64,000 bases of DNA from Baylisascaris procyonis (GCA_037389465.1 JAZARR010000237.1:1178001-1242000); one strand, 5' to 3'. Counted from the first letter of the stretch, positions 48,246-61,184 are shown. The notes: generated by a model from the sequence alone, not told the origin. Program-made: numbers and translations.

Positions 48246-49794
48246 ACAGAATTAAATTTTTAAGAACCCTCCTGTGAGATAATTTTGGACTGTCAACATG
48301 AACGAAAGAGATCTGCATTATTTCTTGTTCATAACCCTCAAATAATTCGATTCCCTCGAGGAATATAGAGGAAAGAAAATATCTGGATTATGAAAAAACA
48401 TGTTGTTTCGCTTAGTTTTATGATACTGCAGTACTCACTCATTGCTCTGTAAATTCGATTTCTTTAGAATATTACTCCCTCTCAAAAAAAGTTGAAATCT
48501 TTCTATGAGAAAATTTTTTCAAAGATGAATATATTGAGAAAAAGAACATTTTCGAGAGGTAGACGAATTTTCATACGGATACCTCATATAAAGGGTAACT
48601 GAGAAAAAGAAAGAAGCAAGAATAGCGGCGCTACAACTCTTCTCACCGAGCCTGACTATGAGGGATAGCACTTCAATTTCGTCAGATTTTCTTTAGAAGT
48701 TCGGCTTTTTTGTTTACCTAGCAAATGCAGAAAACACCATTGCAGATAAATACTTTATGCTTGTTAGTGAAATTTCATTTCTCCTAAAGAAATTTCTATT
48801 AATTTTCTATAAAATTTGGTACGCTTTTGAATAATGCTTCCCGCTTGGCTTATTAAAATTAATAACCCTTGCTCACTTCGTATTTGCAAGTCTAACTAGT
48901 TCAGTTCATAAATATACTCGCATTATGCTCAATCGTTTGAGTGCGCTCTTTGAATACTGCTTCAGCTTTCTTTTATGTCATAATGATTGACCAATAGACT
49001 TAAACTTGAAATGATTTACTAAAAATACCAAAGTAGGATGCAATTGCAAAAAAAGGATAACAAAAGCTGGAGCAACGCATTGCACATATTCCTGATAAGC
49101 GTGCAATAATGTACAGCGACTTTGAATCCGAATGTGCAAAAGGTTGCCAATTGAGCGTGCCAATGCGTAAATATGTCTCAAATAATTATATTTGCATATG
49201 AAGGATTCTTGCCGATGAATGCGACAATTGCAAGAAAAAAAAAAAAATCAATCGATAAAAGAGCAATTGCGAAGTTAATTGCACTGTCTTTAAGTAAGAA
49301 CGTGTCAAGTAGAGGAAAATTTTAGACGGCAACTTGAAGCATTTTTTGATGTTTATCAATGAGTGATAAATAGTGGAATAATATGCAAAACCGTTGCCAC
49401 TAAAAGTTGAAAAACGACGATGCAATATCCGAACATCAACAAAAAACTCATACTATAGACTGTTGCATCATTTCACAGTAACAACCTTATCAAGTGACAC
49501 CCGATTCGTTCATATTTTCTTCGCTCGATCATAGTGAAACCTAATCGCGGCCAATGAAAAACACCATGAATAGGTAACAAATCATAGTAGTGGGTATTGA
49601 ATAATTACTCAAGTGAATACCTCATAAAATCTCAACTATTCGGAAAGCAGCTGTGTAGTTATCAAGGGATTGCGCGTACTTTAACGGATCGCTTATTAAG
49701 AAAATACAAAAAAAAGAGCGAAGTCAAAGCTGTACCAAAAGCACGTCTAATATATGTAAACGAGAATGCATTGCAGCTGCAAGCCAACACAGCC
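48246..49794. other. AT-rich stretch, no supported gene
   Basis: Contains an A run near 49,236-49,247. A 79-codon plus frame (49,597-49,836) runs into the hairpin that follows and ends APQMHHHQQ; it has no recognised domain. Confidence 0.35.
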
Positions 49795-49843
49795 CCACTC
49801 TTCACTGCACCTCAAATGCACCACCATCAGCAGTGAAGAGTGG
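49795..49843. other. 14-bp perfect inverted repeat with 21-base loop
   Basis: CCACTCTTCACTGC (49,795-49,808) is exactly complementary in reverse to GCAGTGAAGAGTGG (49,830-49,843). The 49-base unit could fold into a stable hairpin as RNA or extrude as DNA. A small-RNA precursor, a structured 3' UTR or a transposon remnant are all possible. The stem is shorter than a typical microRNA precursor. Confidence 0.6.
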
Positions 49844-52800
49844 CGCTTGTTTGACTCACTCGTAATATCTCTTCTCCTTCTTACGTTTAGATTGTTTTTG
49901 ATCATCGCTCCCATTGCTTAGTTGCAGTTGTTATCTCATCTCCTATAAGGGTCAAAGAGCAATGGTATGGTCAATTATTTTTGAATTCAGTAAGCAAGAA
50001 TTAGACAAACTGTTGTGATAATAAATGGACATACGATCTATCTAAAGAATCGCTCTCAGTTATGGCCTATTTACGAAAGAAATATTACCATACACGTTTC
50101 GTGGCAATATTCCACCATTTACAGAGCATGAAAGATCAAGCAAATTTTCAGCATTGAGGTCAGTAGGTGTTGTACAGTTTGTATAACATTGTAACGCTGT
50201 AGAATAAGAGTATGCTCACTCAAAGACTATGAAAGTGCCCACTGTATGCGTTGAAAATTCTTCAAAGAAATCCTCAATTTTGCTCACCTATCAGGTAGTA
50301 AGCTGCAAATGAGAGAACGTATATGATGGCATAAGCAATAGAATAAGTGAAACGATTTCTTATTCTAGTTATTAATCGAATTTAATTCGATTTAAAGGTG
50401 TATGAGGTCATAAGATATCTTTTACAACAAATGCAAATTTTAAAACAGCGAATAACAGATAAAATATTGAAAAAAAAAATTAATAACACTATGTGCGAAT
50501 ATCAAGAACTTAAATTCGATGATGATGAATTTGCTGCATTCGAGCATTCAGATATAATTAGCACCTTATGAAGAGAAAAGTCGATTAGTAAGAAAAGGAA
50601 CATCTAATCAACATATGTAGGTATTTAAGACATAGGACATATGAAGGCGTGTCTTTTCTGATGTGACGAAAAGAAAAAAAGAATTCAAAACGAAGCATCG
50701 TGGAAAATGTCCATCGTCACGTCATGGTTGATAAAATATGCAGAGGAATACATGAATGAATCAGAGAGATCCCTCTATTAGAATTCACCTTTGCAACGAG
50801 TGCAATTCAACAACTTCATCGTCAATATAAATCAAAGTAATAAACGAGTATCACAATCAACGTTACAGACAGTCATTAAGAGAAATTAAAATATTAGCTT
50901 TTTTTTTTGATAAAGCGATTCGGCCATTTTCAAACTGTTTATTATACTATTACTAGGAAGAAACACTGTTGAAAAATCAGCAATCCACATCGACGAATCG
51001 GTATATGATCACTATATGATGTTCGATGCTTCAATCGGATTCATAACAATTCCTAGCTTCTAAATGAAGAACCCGGAGATGAGATCTTTCTTTTTTCCTT
51101 TCCCACTCATTCCCAACACCAGCTCCTCTCTCCATAACGAAGAAGAGGCTCTTTCCTCCTTCCTGCTTCGCAACGCTCCATTTCATTGCTCCAAATCCGT
51201 CTTCTTTAGCAGAATTAGCCGTCTTCCCTTACCGCTTCGTTTTATTTCTGTTGTCATTTTAACCGACTTTTTGAAAAAAAAGCAATTCAAAGATTTCAAC
51301 ACAGCGTGAATTAACCGCGAATACGCAGCTAAGGAGCGTTTTGCGAGGCCACCTCTTTAAAAAAATTTTCCCATACGACGCACATTCCAATTTAAAAGTA
51401 GCGCCATCATTTGATGCAGTACAACTAAAGACGATCGGCGAATCTATTATTTCCTCTAACGATGCGAAGAAAGGGAATCTGCCCTCCCCTTTCCTTCTCC
51501 TCCCTCTTATCTTTGTGATTCCACTCTTTCCACCACCCTTATTTCCTACAGTTTTAACTAACTCATAGAAAACTGCATAGATAAGATAGGAGAGGAGTTG
51601 CTTTTTGACGGGAGTTTATTCACAAAATTCAACCGCATAGATTTAAGCCCGCTTACAAAGCGTTTCGTTGTCGAAGAATAACAAACTATTGGATAGCCGT
51701 TAAAATTTAATAAACAAAAAATTTTTTTGAACATTTTCATTTCACATCCGAAACCGTGATTGCCGTTTGTATACATTGCTTTCTTTTACTTAGTCAAATC
51801 TCGGAGGATTCGTTATTTCCGATGAGGCTATCACTTGTTCAGTAACAACAATAACACTTCAAAGCAGGCCTTCATAAAACCTGATCTGAATCTTTCCATA
51901 ATTCCACTGAAAGCCTTGTGCGCGCGTGTATCCAGCGGACTAGAAACGGGTAAGCCATAAAAGCACTTTTATAAATCTTCCCGTAAACAGCGAAGGCTTC
52001 CTTTCATCCGTCCCCGTAGACACATTGTCTCCATCCACTTCCATTCAATGACTCTTCGTTCTTTTTCTTTTTCTTTAGCCATCTCCTTTCATTCTATTGT
52101 TTGTGCACTTTCTGCTTTATTTTTGATGCTCCGTAGGATAGTAAGTAGGAATGCCGTAAATCTTCCCAAAAGCATTCTTCTCCATATATCCCTAGAGATA
52201 AATCGAGCGCGACGAAGGTGCTAAATGGAGGAGGGAGGAGGAGAGGAGGGTGCCTGAGAACAGTGATAGCTCCTGGTTGACGTGTTGAAAGGTTCAAAAA
52301 GTGCTATACGATATATCGACAGTCACGGTTTCGAACGTGGAATGAATGTAGTGAAAAATATTTTATTTACTAAATTATGACAACTATCTAACAGTTTCTT
52401 ATTTTTCGACAACGTACCGCTTGGTGAGCAGGCTTAAACCTCAACGGTCAAATTTTACGAAGAGATTCACTTCAAATAGCAGCTCCCATGGTACCTCATC
52501 TATGTAATTTGCTTCAGGATGATTTTGACTGCAGGAAGTAAAGGGGATGGAGGAGGTGAAGTTACAAAGGTAGGCAGAAGGGGAGAAGGAACAGGAGGTT
52601 TGGAGGAGGTTTCCTATCCTCTCATCACTGAATCTAATACTGGATTCGCCGATCGTATTTACTTAAGGTTTTGAATTGGAATGTGCCTCGAATGGGAAAA
52701 CTTTTTTAAAGAGTTGGCCTCGCAAAATGCTCCCTAGCTGCATATTCGCGGTTACTTCACGCTGTGTTGAAATCTTTGAATTGCTTTTTTTCGAAAATCA

Positions 52801-54300
52801 CTCAAAATGGCATCAGAAGAGGCGAACCGGAAAGACGAGATGGCTAATTGGAAGGGAGAGCTCCAAGACGGGAACGGCGCAAATGGTGTCTTCATTGACA
52901 CGGACAGAGTACTCAATACGGAGGTATAGAATAAGGAGAAGAAAATGCTTCTCTAAATGTACTCGAGGCACAAAAGAATATATGCTAATTGTAAACTGTA
53001 CGACGGTGCAAAATGGTATTTTTTCTGCTGCACATCTATTGTCTAGTGACTGGGTGAAAATTAACGATATATGGAGATAATTGGCTTCCAAGTATGTGAA
53101 GGTGTACAGCGGTAATTACTGATATGCAAATAAAATATCTTCGATGAAAATTAGCGAAGAATTGCGTCGAATTGACCAATGCGATGAACATTCACGAATG
53201 GATCACCACTTGAATTTGAAAAAGGACCGAGTGAAATTCCTAGACTAAATACAGTATTACTTTATATCCATTCAACTGTCAAGTGAAAAACACAAATTGC
53301 GTTATCTTCTAAGGAATAGTGAATAATGTCACATTTATGGCCGAATTATCTCAACATTCACGGAAGATATTGCTAAATAGTGATGTTCATGCGGCATTCT
53401 AAGACTTTCAGATATCGTTAAATATAGGCTTTAGAATTATAACAAATCGACTGGAAAGTTGATAGGATTGAGCGTTTAAAAACGTGAAGCAATTCCAGAT
53501 TGAACCATTATAAGTGCAAAGTTTCACGATTTCGTTAGAATAAGACGGAGAATCGCAGTGAATAGAGACGCTAGCGCAGAATATACAAACTGATTGAGAC
53601 CACCATGTGTTTGGCATTGTAATGGAAAAATGCATGAGGCAGTAGATTTCTCAATGAAAAAAAAAGTTATAAAAAGAATATATATCAATAACTGCTACTG
53701 ATCAATAATTTAATCTATGAAAGCAAAACAAAGATTTCACTCTGAAAACCGACTAATTTATGCCAAATGGTAAACTAGTTGCATTTATGAAGCGTTTCGC
53801 ATGCATTTGATCAGTGCTGAGTAAATCTCTTCAAAATGAGACGATTTATACCAATAGCAAAAGTACTTTCTATGCAAATTCAAGCGTTTATGAAAAGCGA
53901 CAAAATAAAACTTAGAACTTCAGCAGTGATAATCGTTAGCCAAAAAATAAGAAAATAAGTGACGAGTAGTTGGCATTTGTTAAGAAACGGCATTAATCGT
54001 CGATTTCATTGACAAGTGAATGAAAACATTTCATTGCAGAAAGGGAAAACGATATTTTAAACTTCGCTACAATAGTATACAGATGAAGATTAAAGTACAA
54101 CTTATATAGAGATATTGTGCACTTTCACTCATGCAAGATTAGCACTCTTTATTAAGCTTTCAAATTCTCCGAAACACTAATTAGAAAGGAACTTAATATA
54201 ACTTTTGGAGGAAAACTTCACACGCTTTGCAACTTTTCTTTTCATAAAGCGCAATCTCTTTCATAAAATCTCTGATGTTTCATACTTGCCCTAAGTCCTT
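49844..54300. other. AT-rich stretch with purine/pyrimidine tracts, no supported gene
   Basis: A CT-rich block at 51,080-51,260 and a purine-rich block at 52,530-52,620 give several biased open frames that should not be read as genes. A 134-codon plus frame at 52,676-53,080 has a matching 92-codon frame on the opposite strand and no recognised domain. Everything else is AT-rich. Confidence 0.35.
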
Positions 54301-54304
54301 TCCT

Positions 54305-54315
54305 CCCCCCCCCCC
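54305..54315. repeat. C11 homopolymer
   Basis: Eleven C within a TCCTCC-rich pyrimidine tract, similar in setting to the C14 run at 38.9 kb. Confidence 0.9.
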
Positions 54316-54639
54316 TCCTCTTCCATACCCATAAATTCATGCAAGCAATTCAATCTTGCTGCATTGAACAGCTGCTTTTAAACACTTTTTTTTTTCTGAC
54401 CAACTGCATGAAAGAGCGTTGAGGAAGACGGCATTAGAGCAACAAAAAATGAGCTCGCTTGCGGTATTGTCCATCGTCCCCTTTGCTAATTATTTTCATG
54501 GGCGTTCTTTTGTTTATTTTAATCAGCACCTAGCTATAAATGCAGATATGAAACTGACTGATTACACTGCAGCATTAGAATGTAGAAAAAAGGCGAAGCA
54601 AATACACCTAGTACTTGCCTATTCGCTATGACTTTGGTC

Positions 54640-54946
54640 TTTCATTCACGTTGCACTCATCTGCAGTGGCTTATTTCCATTTTCACACGCACAGTAGCTA
54701 TCAGCAGTGCTTGTGATGCTTTCTAGCATTGAGTGTGACTTCCGCGTTGTTGCTCGGCTAGCACGATCGATGCCCACGAATGCACTTGCTGTGTTTTGGT
54801 TCTTCTGTGGCTTGGTCGAATGCCCTCTCAACGTCGGCTAGCAAGCCAGCCATCTGTGAGTGTGTGTATGTGTGGTAATAATGGCCAACTAATGCAACTG
54901 TTCTCTGCACATGTTTGTTCTCTGATTGTGTTTAAAAGTTTTGCAG
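54640..54946. other. Left part of a GC-rich island
   Basis: From about 54,640 the composition rises well above that of the window. A GTGTGTATGTGTGG stretch follows at 54,860. No promoter elements could be named. It may be the intron or 5' part next to the exon that follows. Confidence 0.3.
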
Positions 54947-55154
54947 ACAGCGTCGACCTTGCACCAATGTCAGCACGTCGAGTGCATTTCGCTTCCTTGT
55001 TAGTGCAGCTGAAGTTCGATTCGTCGCCTTATGTGCGTCAATTCGTAAATGCTTGCGACTCGAAGCCGTCACGTATGGGAGTCGCCCCCAGACAAACTCT
55101 GATTCCGTCGTCTCGTCTAACGCTACGCCTACAAACTCCCGTCAACATACTTTC
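54947..55154 (+). CDS. Candidate plus-strand exon in a GC-rich island
   Basis: A 208-nt segment between an acceptor (AAAGTTTTGCAG ending at 54,946) and a donor TTTC|GTAAGT, the best consensus donor in the window. One frame is open throughout: two leading bases, then SVDLAPMSARRVHFASLLVQ, continuing through LKFDSSPYVRQFVNACDSK to TLRLQTPVNIL plus two bases (exit phase 2). An ATG at 54,967 could also start translation. A second plus frame (55,053-55,322, 89 codons, Ser/Thr-rich) overlaps and ends TAA. The domain is not recognised and no partner exon was identified. Confidence 0.45.
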
Positions 55155-55330
55155 GTAAGTTCCGAGACGCATTTTTCTTCAAAGCTCACGCGCGTTAATT
55201 CTACTCAACCAAACAAGCTTGCTGATCGACTCTTATTCACTTTAACGCTATTTGCAGCTGCACGAGGAGAATATGAAGACGGGAAGGCGCCGAAGAATAA
55301 ACACAATTTAGATGCATTTTAACGTGAACC

Positions 55331-56652
55331 GCAAAAGTTACTTGTATGTAAGTGGAGCTAGGGAAACTAGATATTGTGAAAAAAATTTGCCGCTTAAAAA
55401 AGTCTAAGAATCTGTCGTCTGGAACGATTTGTTGCAAGCTCTGAAGCTTGTCCCCACGATAAGAAAATATCGCCCTATCACTGACAAGCGGGAACACCCC
55501 GTAACGATCATGAGAGAAGCAAACCTTCAAATTTAGATCAGAACGGTGATGCTTTTGTTGAAGATGTTTCACAGATATACTTGATTCAGTGCAACATAGA
55601 AATAAGGCGTTAAACTTTATTTTTCAAAGCGCAGTCAGCGGAACGAAAAATTTTAATGGGTCAAGCAAGAACAATACGAACTAAAGCACGACCCATAGCG
55701 CAGTAGTTTGTTGAACAATAAACAATAGCAAAAACGAAATGCACGGTTTCTATTTCCCACAGAGGCCAAGCAGTAACTGCAATATAAGGTGGCAGTGATT
55801 ATTTTCACTCGGCTGCTCTAATATACCTAGAGTCTGTGCACTGTGACAAACCTCCGCATCAATCTTTTTTGTCCAAGGGGTGGAAAATGGCCGACTTTGG
55901 AAACTGATCTTGCACTGTAAATATAATAGCTGGAGGCATTGCAAAATTTTCATCGAAAACAATTAAACATGCTAAACGTGAAGCAAGTTTATAGAATGCC
56001 GCGATAAAAAGAGCAATTCTCAGTGTGGTGTGGAGCGAGTCCAATTTAAGCATAGAAGTGAAAAGGCAAATGCTGCTGAATGCGCTTTTAATTTCATCTT
56101 GAAATACTTTATGCAATGAAGACTTTCATAAGTGAAAACACATAGCACAAAATTATATTGCATACATCTCTTAGATATTTATATTGAGATATTCATGAAT
56201 GATAACGACAAAAAAGTGCTACTTTATGTGATCAAAAAATGATGCCAACGACTCTAGATAACCGCAGTAGTGAAGATGTACAATAAAGAAAAAGGAACCC
56301 TTATTTTCGACATGAGTGAATTTTTTAATATTTTCGTTCATAGGAAAAGCACTGACAACTCAGATGGTCCTTAGAAAATGCACCTGATAATTTTTTTTTG
56401 AACGGTGATCTTGGAATAAAAATGTGAACAAGATAAGCGGAAAGTACGTTAGAGGTGCTAGCATAACAACCGCGTTTCTAATCGCTCCAATTAGGACAAC
56501 ATATTTACTTATAAGTGCGCTGAAATACTTGCGAAGTTGATAGATCGGGATGGGAATTGTTACAAGCGTCAATATCTGATGCAAGTTCGACGAACAAATC
56601 TTCGAAAGCTATTCTTGATGGCGGTGGTAATGAAACTACTAGCTGAACTAGC
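55331..56652. other. AT-rich stretch, no supported gene
   Basis: A 111-codon minus frame ends inside the GC-rich island (55,237-55,572) but has no motif or splice support. Confidence 0.35.

Positions 56653-56724
<72 letters not shown>
56653..56724. repeat. (TA)n microsatellite with one AA interruption
   Basis: A TA array of about 72 bases, interrupted once near 56,661. Confidence 0.97.
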
Positions 56725-56729
<5 letters not shown>

Positions 56730-57849
56730 CACGCCGCTATATATGCAAATGTAATGATGCAGTGGTACTTAAATACCATCTGTTCAATTCTGTTCTGAAA
56801 TTAAACCAATCGAGAAGCCGATCAGCGCTTAATCGCGTAAATACCTATTCACGATTGCGACTCTAATGCTGCTTTTTATCAGTCAATGCAGCATAGGACG
56901 ACTGTTCGTTGAGATTTTTGCAGTTTCTCATTATATATCTTAGCGTATTAGCAGAACACTAACATTACAAATAGAAATCGGTTCTTACTGGCTTAAAGAA
57001 ATAGAGAAAAACGAACGTCACTAATAAGACTGTCTAATCATGATTATCGCTTTTTTGGCCGTATCTGTAAAGATTCATCGCAATCACCAGATGATGCGAA
57101 TGGATTGATCAGCAGAAGATTCTTATGGAGGATAGAAGAAAAACTTTCTTTCCAGGATATAATTTATGATCTATCATTATCAAAGTCAAACTCTACATGA
57201 AACTTGTATATTGGCAAACAACTTTTTTCAGGTGAATATTTTTTTGTGATTGAAAAAGAACTATGAAGCGCCCTAGACAACACTCATGACATAAGATGTA
57301 TTTGTCAGATGGCTTCAATGCGCGCAAATAAATTCACTCCAAAACATCTCTGAGATCATGAATAAAAGAGTGCTAATAATGAAAGCAAAAATTTCCAACT
57401 TTCTTACAATCAATATTGCTGATATATAGACACGAAAATCTAATTGCAAAATTTGGCGACGGTGTTAGTATTATTTGGAAGCAAATCCTCACATACCATA
57501 AAGACACTTCACCACTTGATCAATTGGTCATCCGAGGCATCAACTGGTCATTCTGAAATATACCGAAGCCGACTCGAAAGGACAACATAAACTTGACTTT
57601 GAACGATTTACATGTTATGCTCGCGAGCTATTTCTGAGTGCGAGACAAAAATCGTCAAAAGCCAAAAACGTTAGGCAAAATCGAGGATAAACCACGCTTA
57701 AAAAGTTGGAAATGGATCCATCTTCGAGAACATCCGCTCGCACGCTCTCTTCGGATATCGGTCCTAGCACGAAATTTGCTCAAGAAACAGTGAGAAAAGA
57801 TCTTCGCGATTATGCCATCGATTAAAGAGACCTAGGGATCGTGAAAGGC
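56725..57849. other. AT-rich stretch, no supported gene
   Basis: Nothing recognisable. Confidence 0.4.
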
Positions 57850-57862
57850 GGGGGGGGGGGGG
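57850..57862 (+). repeat. G13 homopolymer followed by a purine tract
   Basis: Thirteen consecutive G, then TGGAAGGGGAAGGAGATGG. Quadruplex potential on the plus strand and a likely slippage site. Confidence 0.9.
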
Positions 57863-58909
57863 TGGAAGGGGAAGGAGATGGAACTTTAAGAGCGAACTAA
57901 GACATCTCTTCAAAGCCCCATGCAATCGAATTTGCTCGAACAACACCACTTCCAACGATTGCGCGATTGCAAGTGACTCGAAAGGTGCTCAGTGGAAACC
58001 TCAATGTTTATTATCTATTTCACTTTGTAAGCACCTCTCCACCAGAACACGCATCCAGCGTGTGCAAATTCTAAGAAGTTTTCTAAACAAATTTTAAATC
58101 TTCCTTTTCGGAGCTCATTTCAAAATTGTATACTTTGAAGGCGTTATTTTAAGTCATGATGAAATATCTCTAAATCAATCCTAAGGAGTTTCGGCAAGTG
58201 TTCTATGATAATAGCTTAATAGAAGAAGAATGTAACAAACAATGCAAAGGATAATCGCATATGACCTATAGCAGTCACACTTCAAGAATTGCTATTAAAT
58301 CTATTACAGCCGTCAAAAACAAGAAAAGAGCTTTAAAACGTGGATTATGTTTGGTGGCCATAACGTATAGTGTCGGCAGAACGATTTAAAAAATTTCATA
58401 ATAGTTTTACTCCCAAATGAATGCAATATTACCGCAGCATTTTCATTTGACTAGAAAGCTTCAATTTCGTCCTCCCTGCCCCTCCCCTCCCTCCCCCCTC
58501 CCCACCTATGAAAGCCACAAAAATATCAGTTCCCATTTGTTGTGCCGTGATTTGTGCTCATCTGCTGATCAAACTTACGATATAGTGTCGGTATATCGAA
58601 CTGAAATCGAATGAGTGAAATATAATATAAACATTTGTCGTTAAATTAGAGCAGCGAGCATCACTGGATGCCATATGCATAATGTGGTTGCAACAAAACT
58701 TAAAAATGCGTAAGCCACTACTCATTCGGATATTTCATACTGTACCGTCGTACATAAAAATTTTATAAATTATGCAATAATATGATTCACTCGAGTCGAA
58801 ACTTTGGTGAGTTGCATTACATTAAATTTCTGCGTCAGAAAAATTCCTAAACTGTCTAACCACCTCATAAAAACTTACAACTTTATCACGATAAAGCGTT
58901 GGTAAAATT
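57863..58909. other. AT-rich stretch with a C-rich quadruplex-type tract
   Basis: At 58,471-58,505 the plus strand carries six or more C runs of three or more bases (CCC, CCCC, CCCC, CCC, CCCCCC, CCCC), giving strong G-quadruplex potential on the minus strand. No gene is supported. Confidence 0.4.
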
Positions 58910-58984
58910 GTGATTTACTATACGGAGCTTTCACTCTCGAGAGTTCTGCATTTCGTTAGCAGTCTTGAATTCATTCTTTACTTC

Positions 58985-59150
58985 ATTTTTGATCATTTTC
59001 GTAGTAGGAAACCCAATAACCCAAGACCTTGGCAATTCTGTTCTCCACCATCGCACCTTTCCAAGTTGAAAACAATGCAACATCAGCATAGCCACTTCTC
59101 GCATTATCCCAAAAATGAACCCTATTCGTTAACAATCAATTTTTAAAAAA
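58985..59150. other. Island with protein-like frames on both strands
   Basis: On the plus strand, after an acceptor-like CATTTTCGTAGTAG, a frame reads KPNNPRPWQFCSPPSHLSKL and HSHFSHYPKNEPYSLTINF to TAA. On the minus strand a frame reads VHFWDNARSGYADVALFSTW and KGAMVENRIAKVLGYWVSYY to TGA. The minus reading looks more like a folded protein, the plus reading has the better splice signal. Strand undecided. Confidence 0.28.
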
Positions 59151-59238
59151 TAGCTTCATTAATCCACGCACGCCAACGTGTCTAAAGCAGTCACAACTTT
59201 GGAGTTCACCTACAGCTGCTGTTCGAAAAAGATGCGTT

Positions 59239-59592
59239 TCAGCGCAATGATGTGCCGATAACTGCCAATGCACTACGTGCCATGTTCATAATAGAACAAT
59301 AATATAATACAGGCAAGAATGATCTCCAAATAGAACCAAGCCTTTTCCAATTGTCCCTCTGCGAGGATACCGTGGATCTCAAACTTAAGACCATTTTGTT
59401 TTGAAAGCATTGTTTACGAAGGATTTTTGCATATATATGCAAAGCAGTTTGCCAATAAGCGATACTCGCACCAGATAAAGCATGCGACAGACCTAATACT
59501 GCTAAAAAATGAGGCGATAATGTGTCCAAAATTGCATGATATAGGCCACACGACATCACCAAGGAAGCTTGGCTGTTAACCAGTGCACTCAA
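59239..59592 (-). CDS. Uncertain 117-codon open frame, partly hydrophobic
   Basis: One of the longer minus-strand frames outside the retroelements and repeats. The middle is hydrophobic and could be membrane-associated (HAILDTLSPHFLAVLGLSHA, then LSGASIAYWQTALHIYAKIL). A second minus frame over the 3' half is also protein-like (FEIHGILAEGQLEKAWFYLE), which would fit a frameshift between two pieces of one coding sequence, i.e. a pseudogene, or a spliced gene. No family could be assigned. Confidence 0.25.
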   Translation of the reverse strand: MSALVNSQASLVMSCGLYHAILDTLSPHFLAVLGLSHALSGASIAYWQTALHIYAKILRKQCFQNKMVLSLRSTVSSQRDNWKRLGSIWRSFLPVLYYCSIMNMARSALAVIGTSLR

Positions 59593-61165
59593 ATAGCACC
59601 TACACTCTTCCCTCCAACTTTGAGAGAAGAGTTGATTGCAAACTTTACAATGCTCATGAAGTGGAGAGTACTAGAAAAAACCAAAAGTTTAATAAAATTG
59701 AGAACTCATCCGAATACACAAATTTTCGGAACGTTCGATATCTCCAGTGATAAAGATAGCGCATTACCAGCGTTCAGTGAAACAACTTGACGCCGACTAA
59801 TACAATTATTCCAAGTGATCTAATCGCCAAAATTTCAAGTGCACACGCAAGATGTGATACCGGCAGACTGCCGCTCAAGTGATAACATATTTCAGCCAAA
59901 AAAATAATTGACGGAAGAACTTCTTTTACATGGAAAAGAATAAGCCTAAATGTGCTTTGAGTAGGCCACCCTATTATGCCGATTGCATCAATTCCCAGCC
60001 ATCTTTACTAAGCGAACTATGCAGGCGTATGAGCATAGCGCAGCGTGCAAAATATTTCTAAGAAATTTACAAACACCGTTGCTTGATTGTTCGCAAGGAA
60101 TGATGATTTAAATTCCTTATTCTGAGATGATTAACACATTTCTCTGCATTGGTTCCGAGGGAGAGTGAAATATTTTCGACATTCCGGACAGAATTCATGG
60201 ACCCAAATGCCACTTTCCTAAACAGATAGTGTCTTTCGCGCAGATATCTAAGTGTTCATCCGCTGCAAAATCCACATCCACAAAAAGATTGCAGGCATTC
60301 CATTATGTGTCGAAATAAGCATGCCACTATATCCGGCAAAATTACGCTTTCTAGATGGATTTTAGCCACAGCTAGTGTATCAAACTAGCTCCATTCAAAC
60401 GAAATCAAACGCTAAAACCACAACTCTTAAAAATTGCTAATCTACCGTAGAGCTATGCGAAAACGATGGAACGCAATAGCTTAAGCAGTGCAAAGAAGAT
60501 TTCTTGATAAAAGCAGAAATTTTCTAACGCTCAATCAACACCACGTGGGCATTGAATATCCCTCGCATCCGCATGCGATCTTCAAAAACAAAAACCTTTT
60601 TAAGCAGCTTTCCCGGACTCCCCTGGCCTTACAAAGGGACACGATACATCATCTCACATAGTCGGAATTCCTGTACACGGGCTCCTCCTTCAATACCTAC
60701 ACTGAACGCCGTGAACGAAGATTAAATGAGCATTGATGTGCGTATAGAAAAAATTGCTTGTCATAATATTTCACTATTTTTTCACAAAACAAAACGGTTT
60801 TTCACCACAATTCTGTGTGTAAATTGCCATTTGAATTCGTAGTTTAATCCCTCTTTGATTACTGTACTCACGATCAGTCGTACATCCAGCAGAAATAGCT
60901 GAAACAGACTTGACGTACGAGGAATATATCCAAATACATACGCATTTTAACCGCTCCTGCTGCTTTTTCCACGTTCCTCGAATTGCGGGTTCCACCTACC
61001 GCAAACTATTTGAAACTTTTATTTTGTCACTCAAACATTTTGGAGACTCTATCTTAAAACGGAAAATGGATGTAGTCCGTCCCACCATGTAGGCTCGAAT
61101 AAGTACGCTAATAGTTGTAAGATCGCTAGTCCAAAAGAATTGCTTTGAGGAGAGCTGGAGATAGA
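59593..61165. other. AT-rich stretch, no supported gene
   Basis: A GC-richer patch at 60,600-60,720 has no open frame with splice borders. Nothing else is recognisable. Confidence 0.4.
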
Positions 61166-61169
61166 GTGA

Positions 61170-61184
61170 GGGGGAGGGGGAGGG
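61170..61184 (+). other. G-rich tract
   Basis: GGGGGAGGGGGAGGG preceded by G: 14 G in 16 bases, quadruplex-prone. Confidence 0.5.

Noticed and set aside
52676..53091. 134-codon plus frame and 92-codon minus frame over the same DNA
   Set aside because: Both are open together, no domain or splice signals, and the sequence has no coding-like composition on either strand.
26371..60907. CTGTTTCA octamers (motif upstream of Caenorhabditis piRNA genes), e.g. minus strand near 26,371 and 60,900
   Set aside because: Only a few copies on both strands, about the number expected by chance for an 8-mer, and not clustered.
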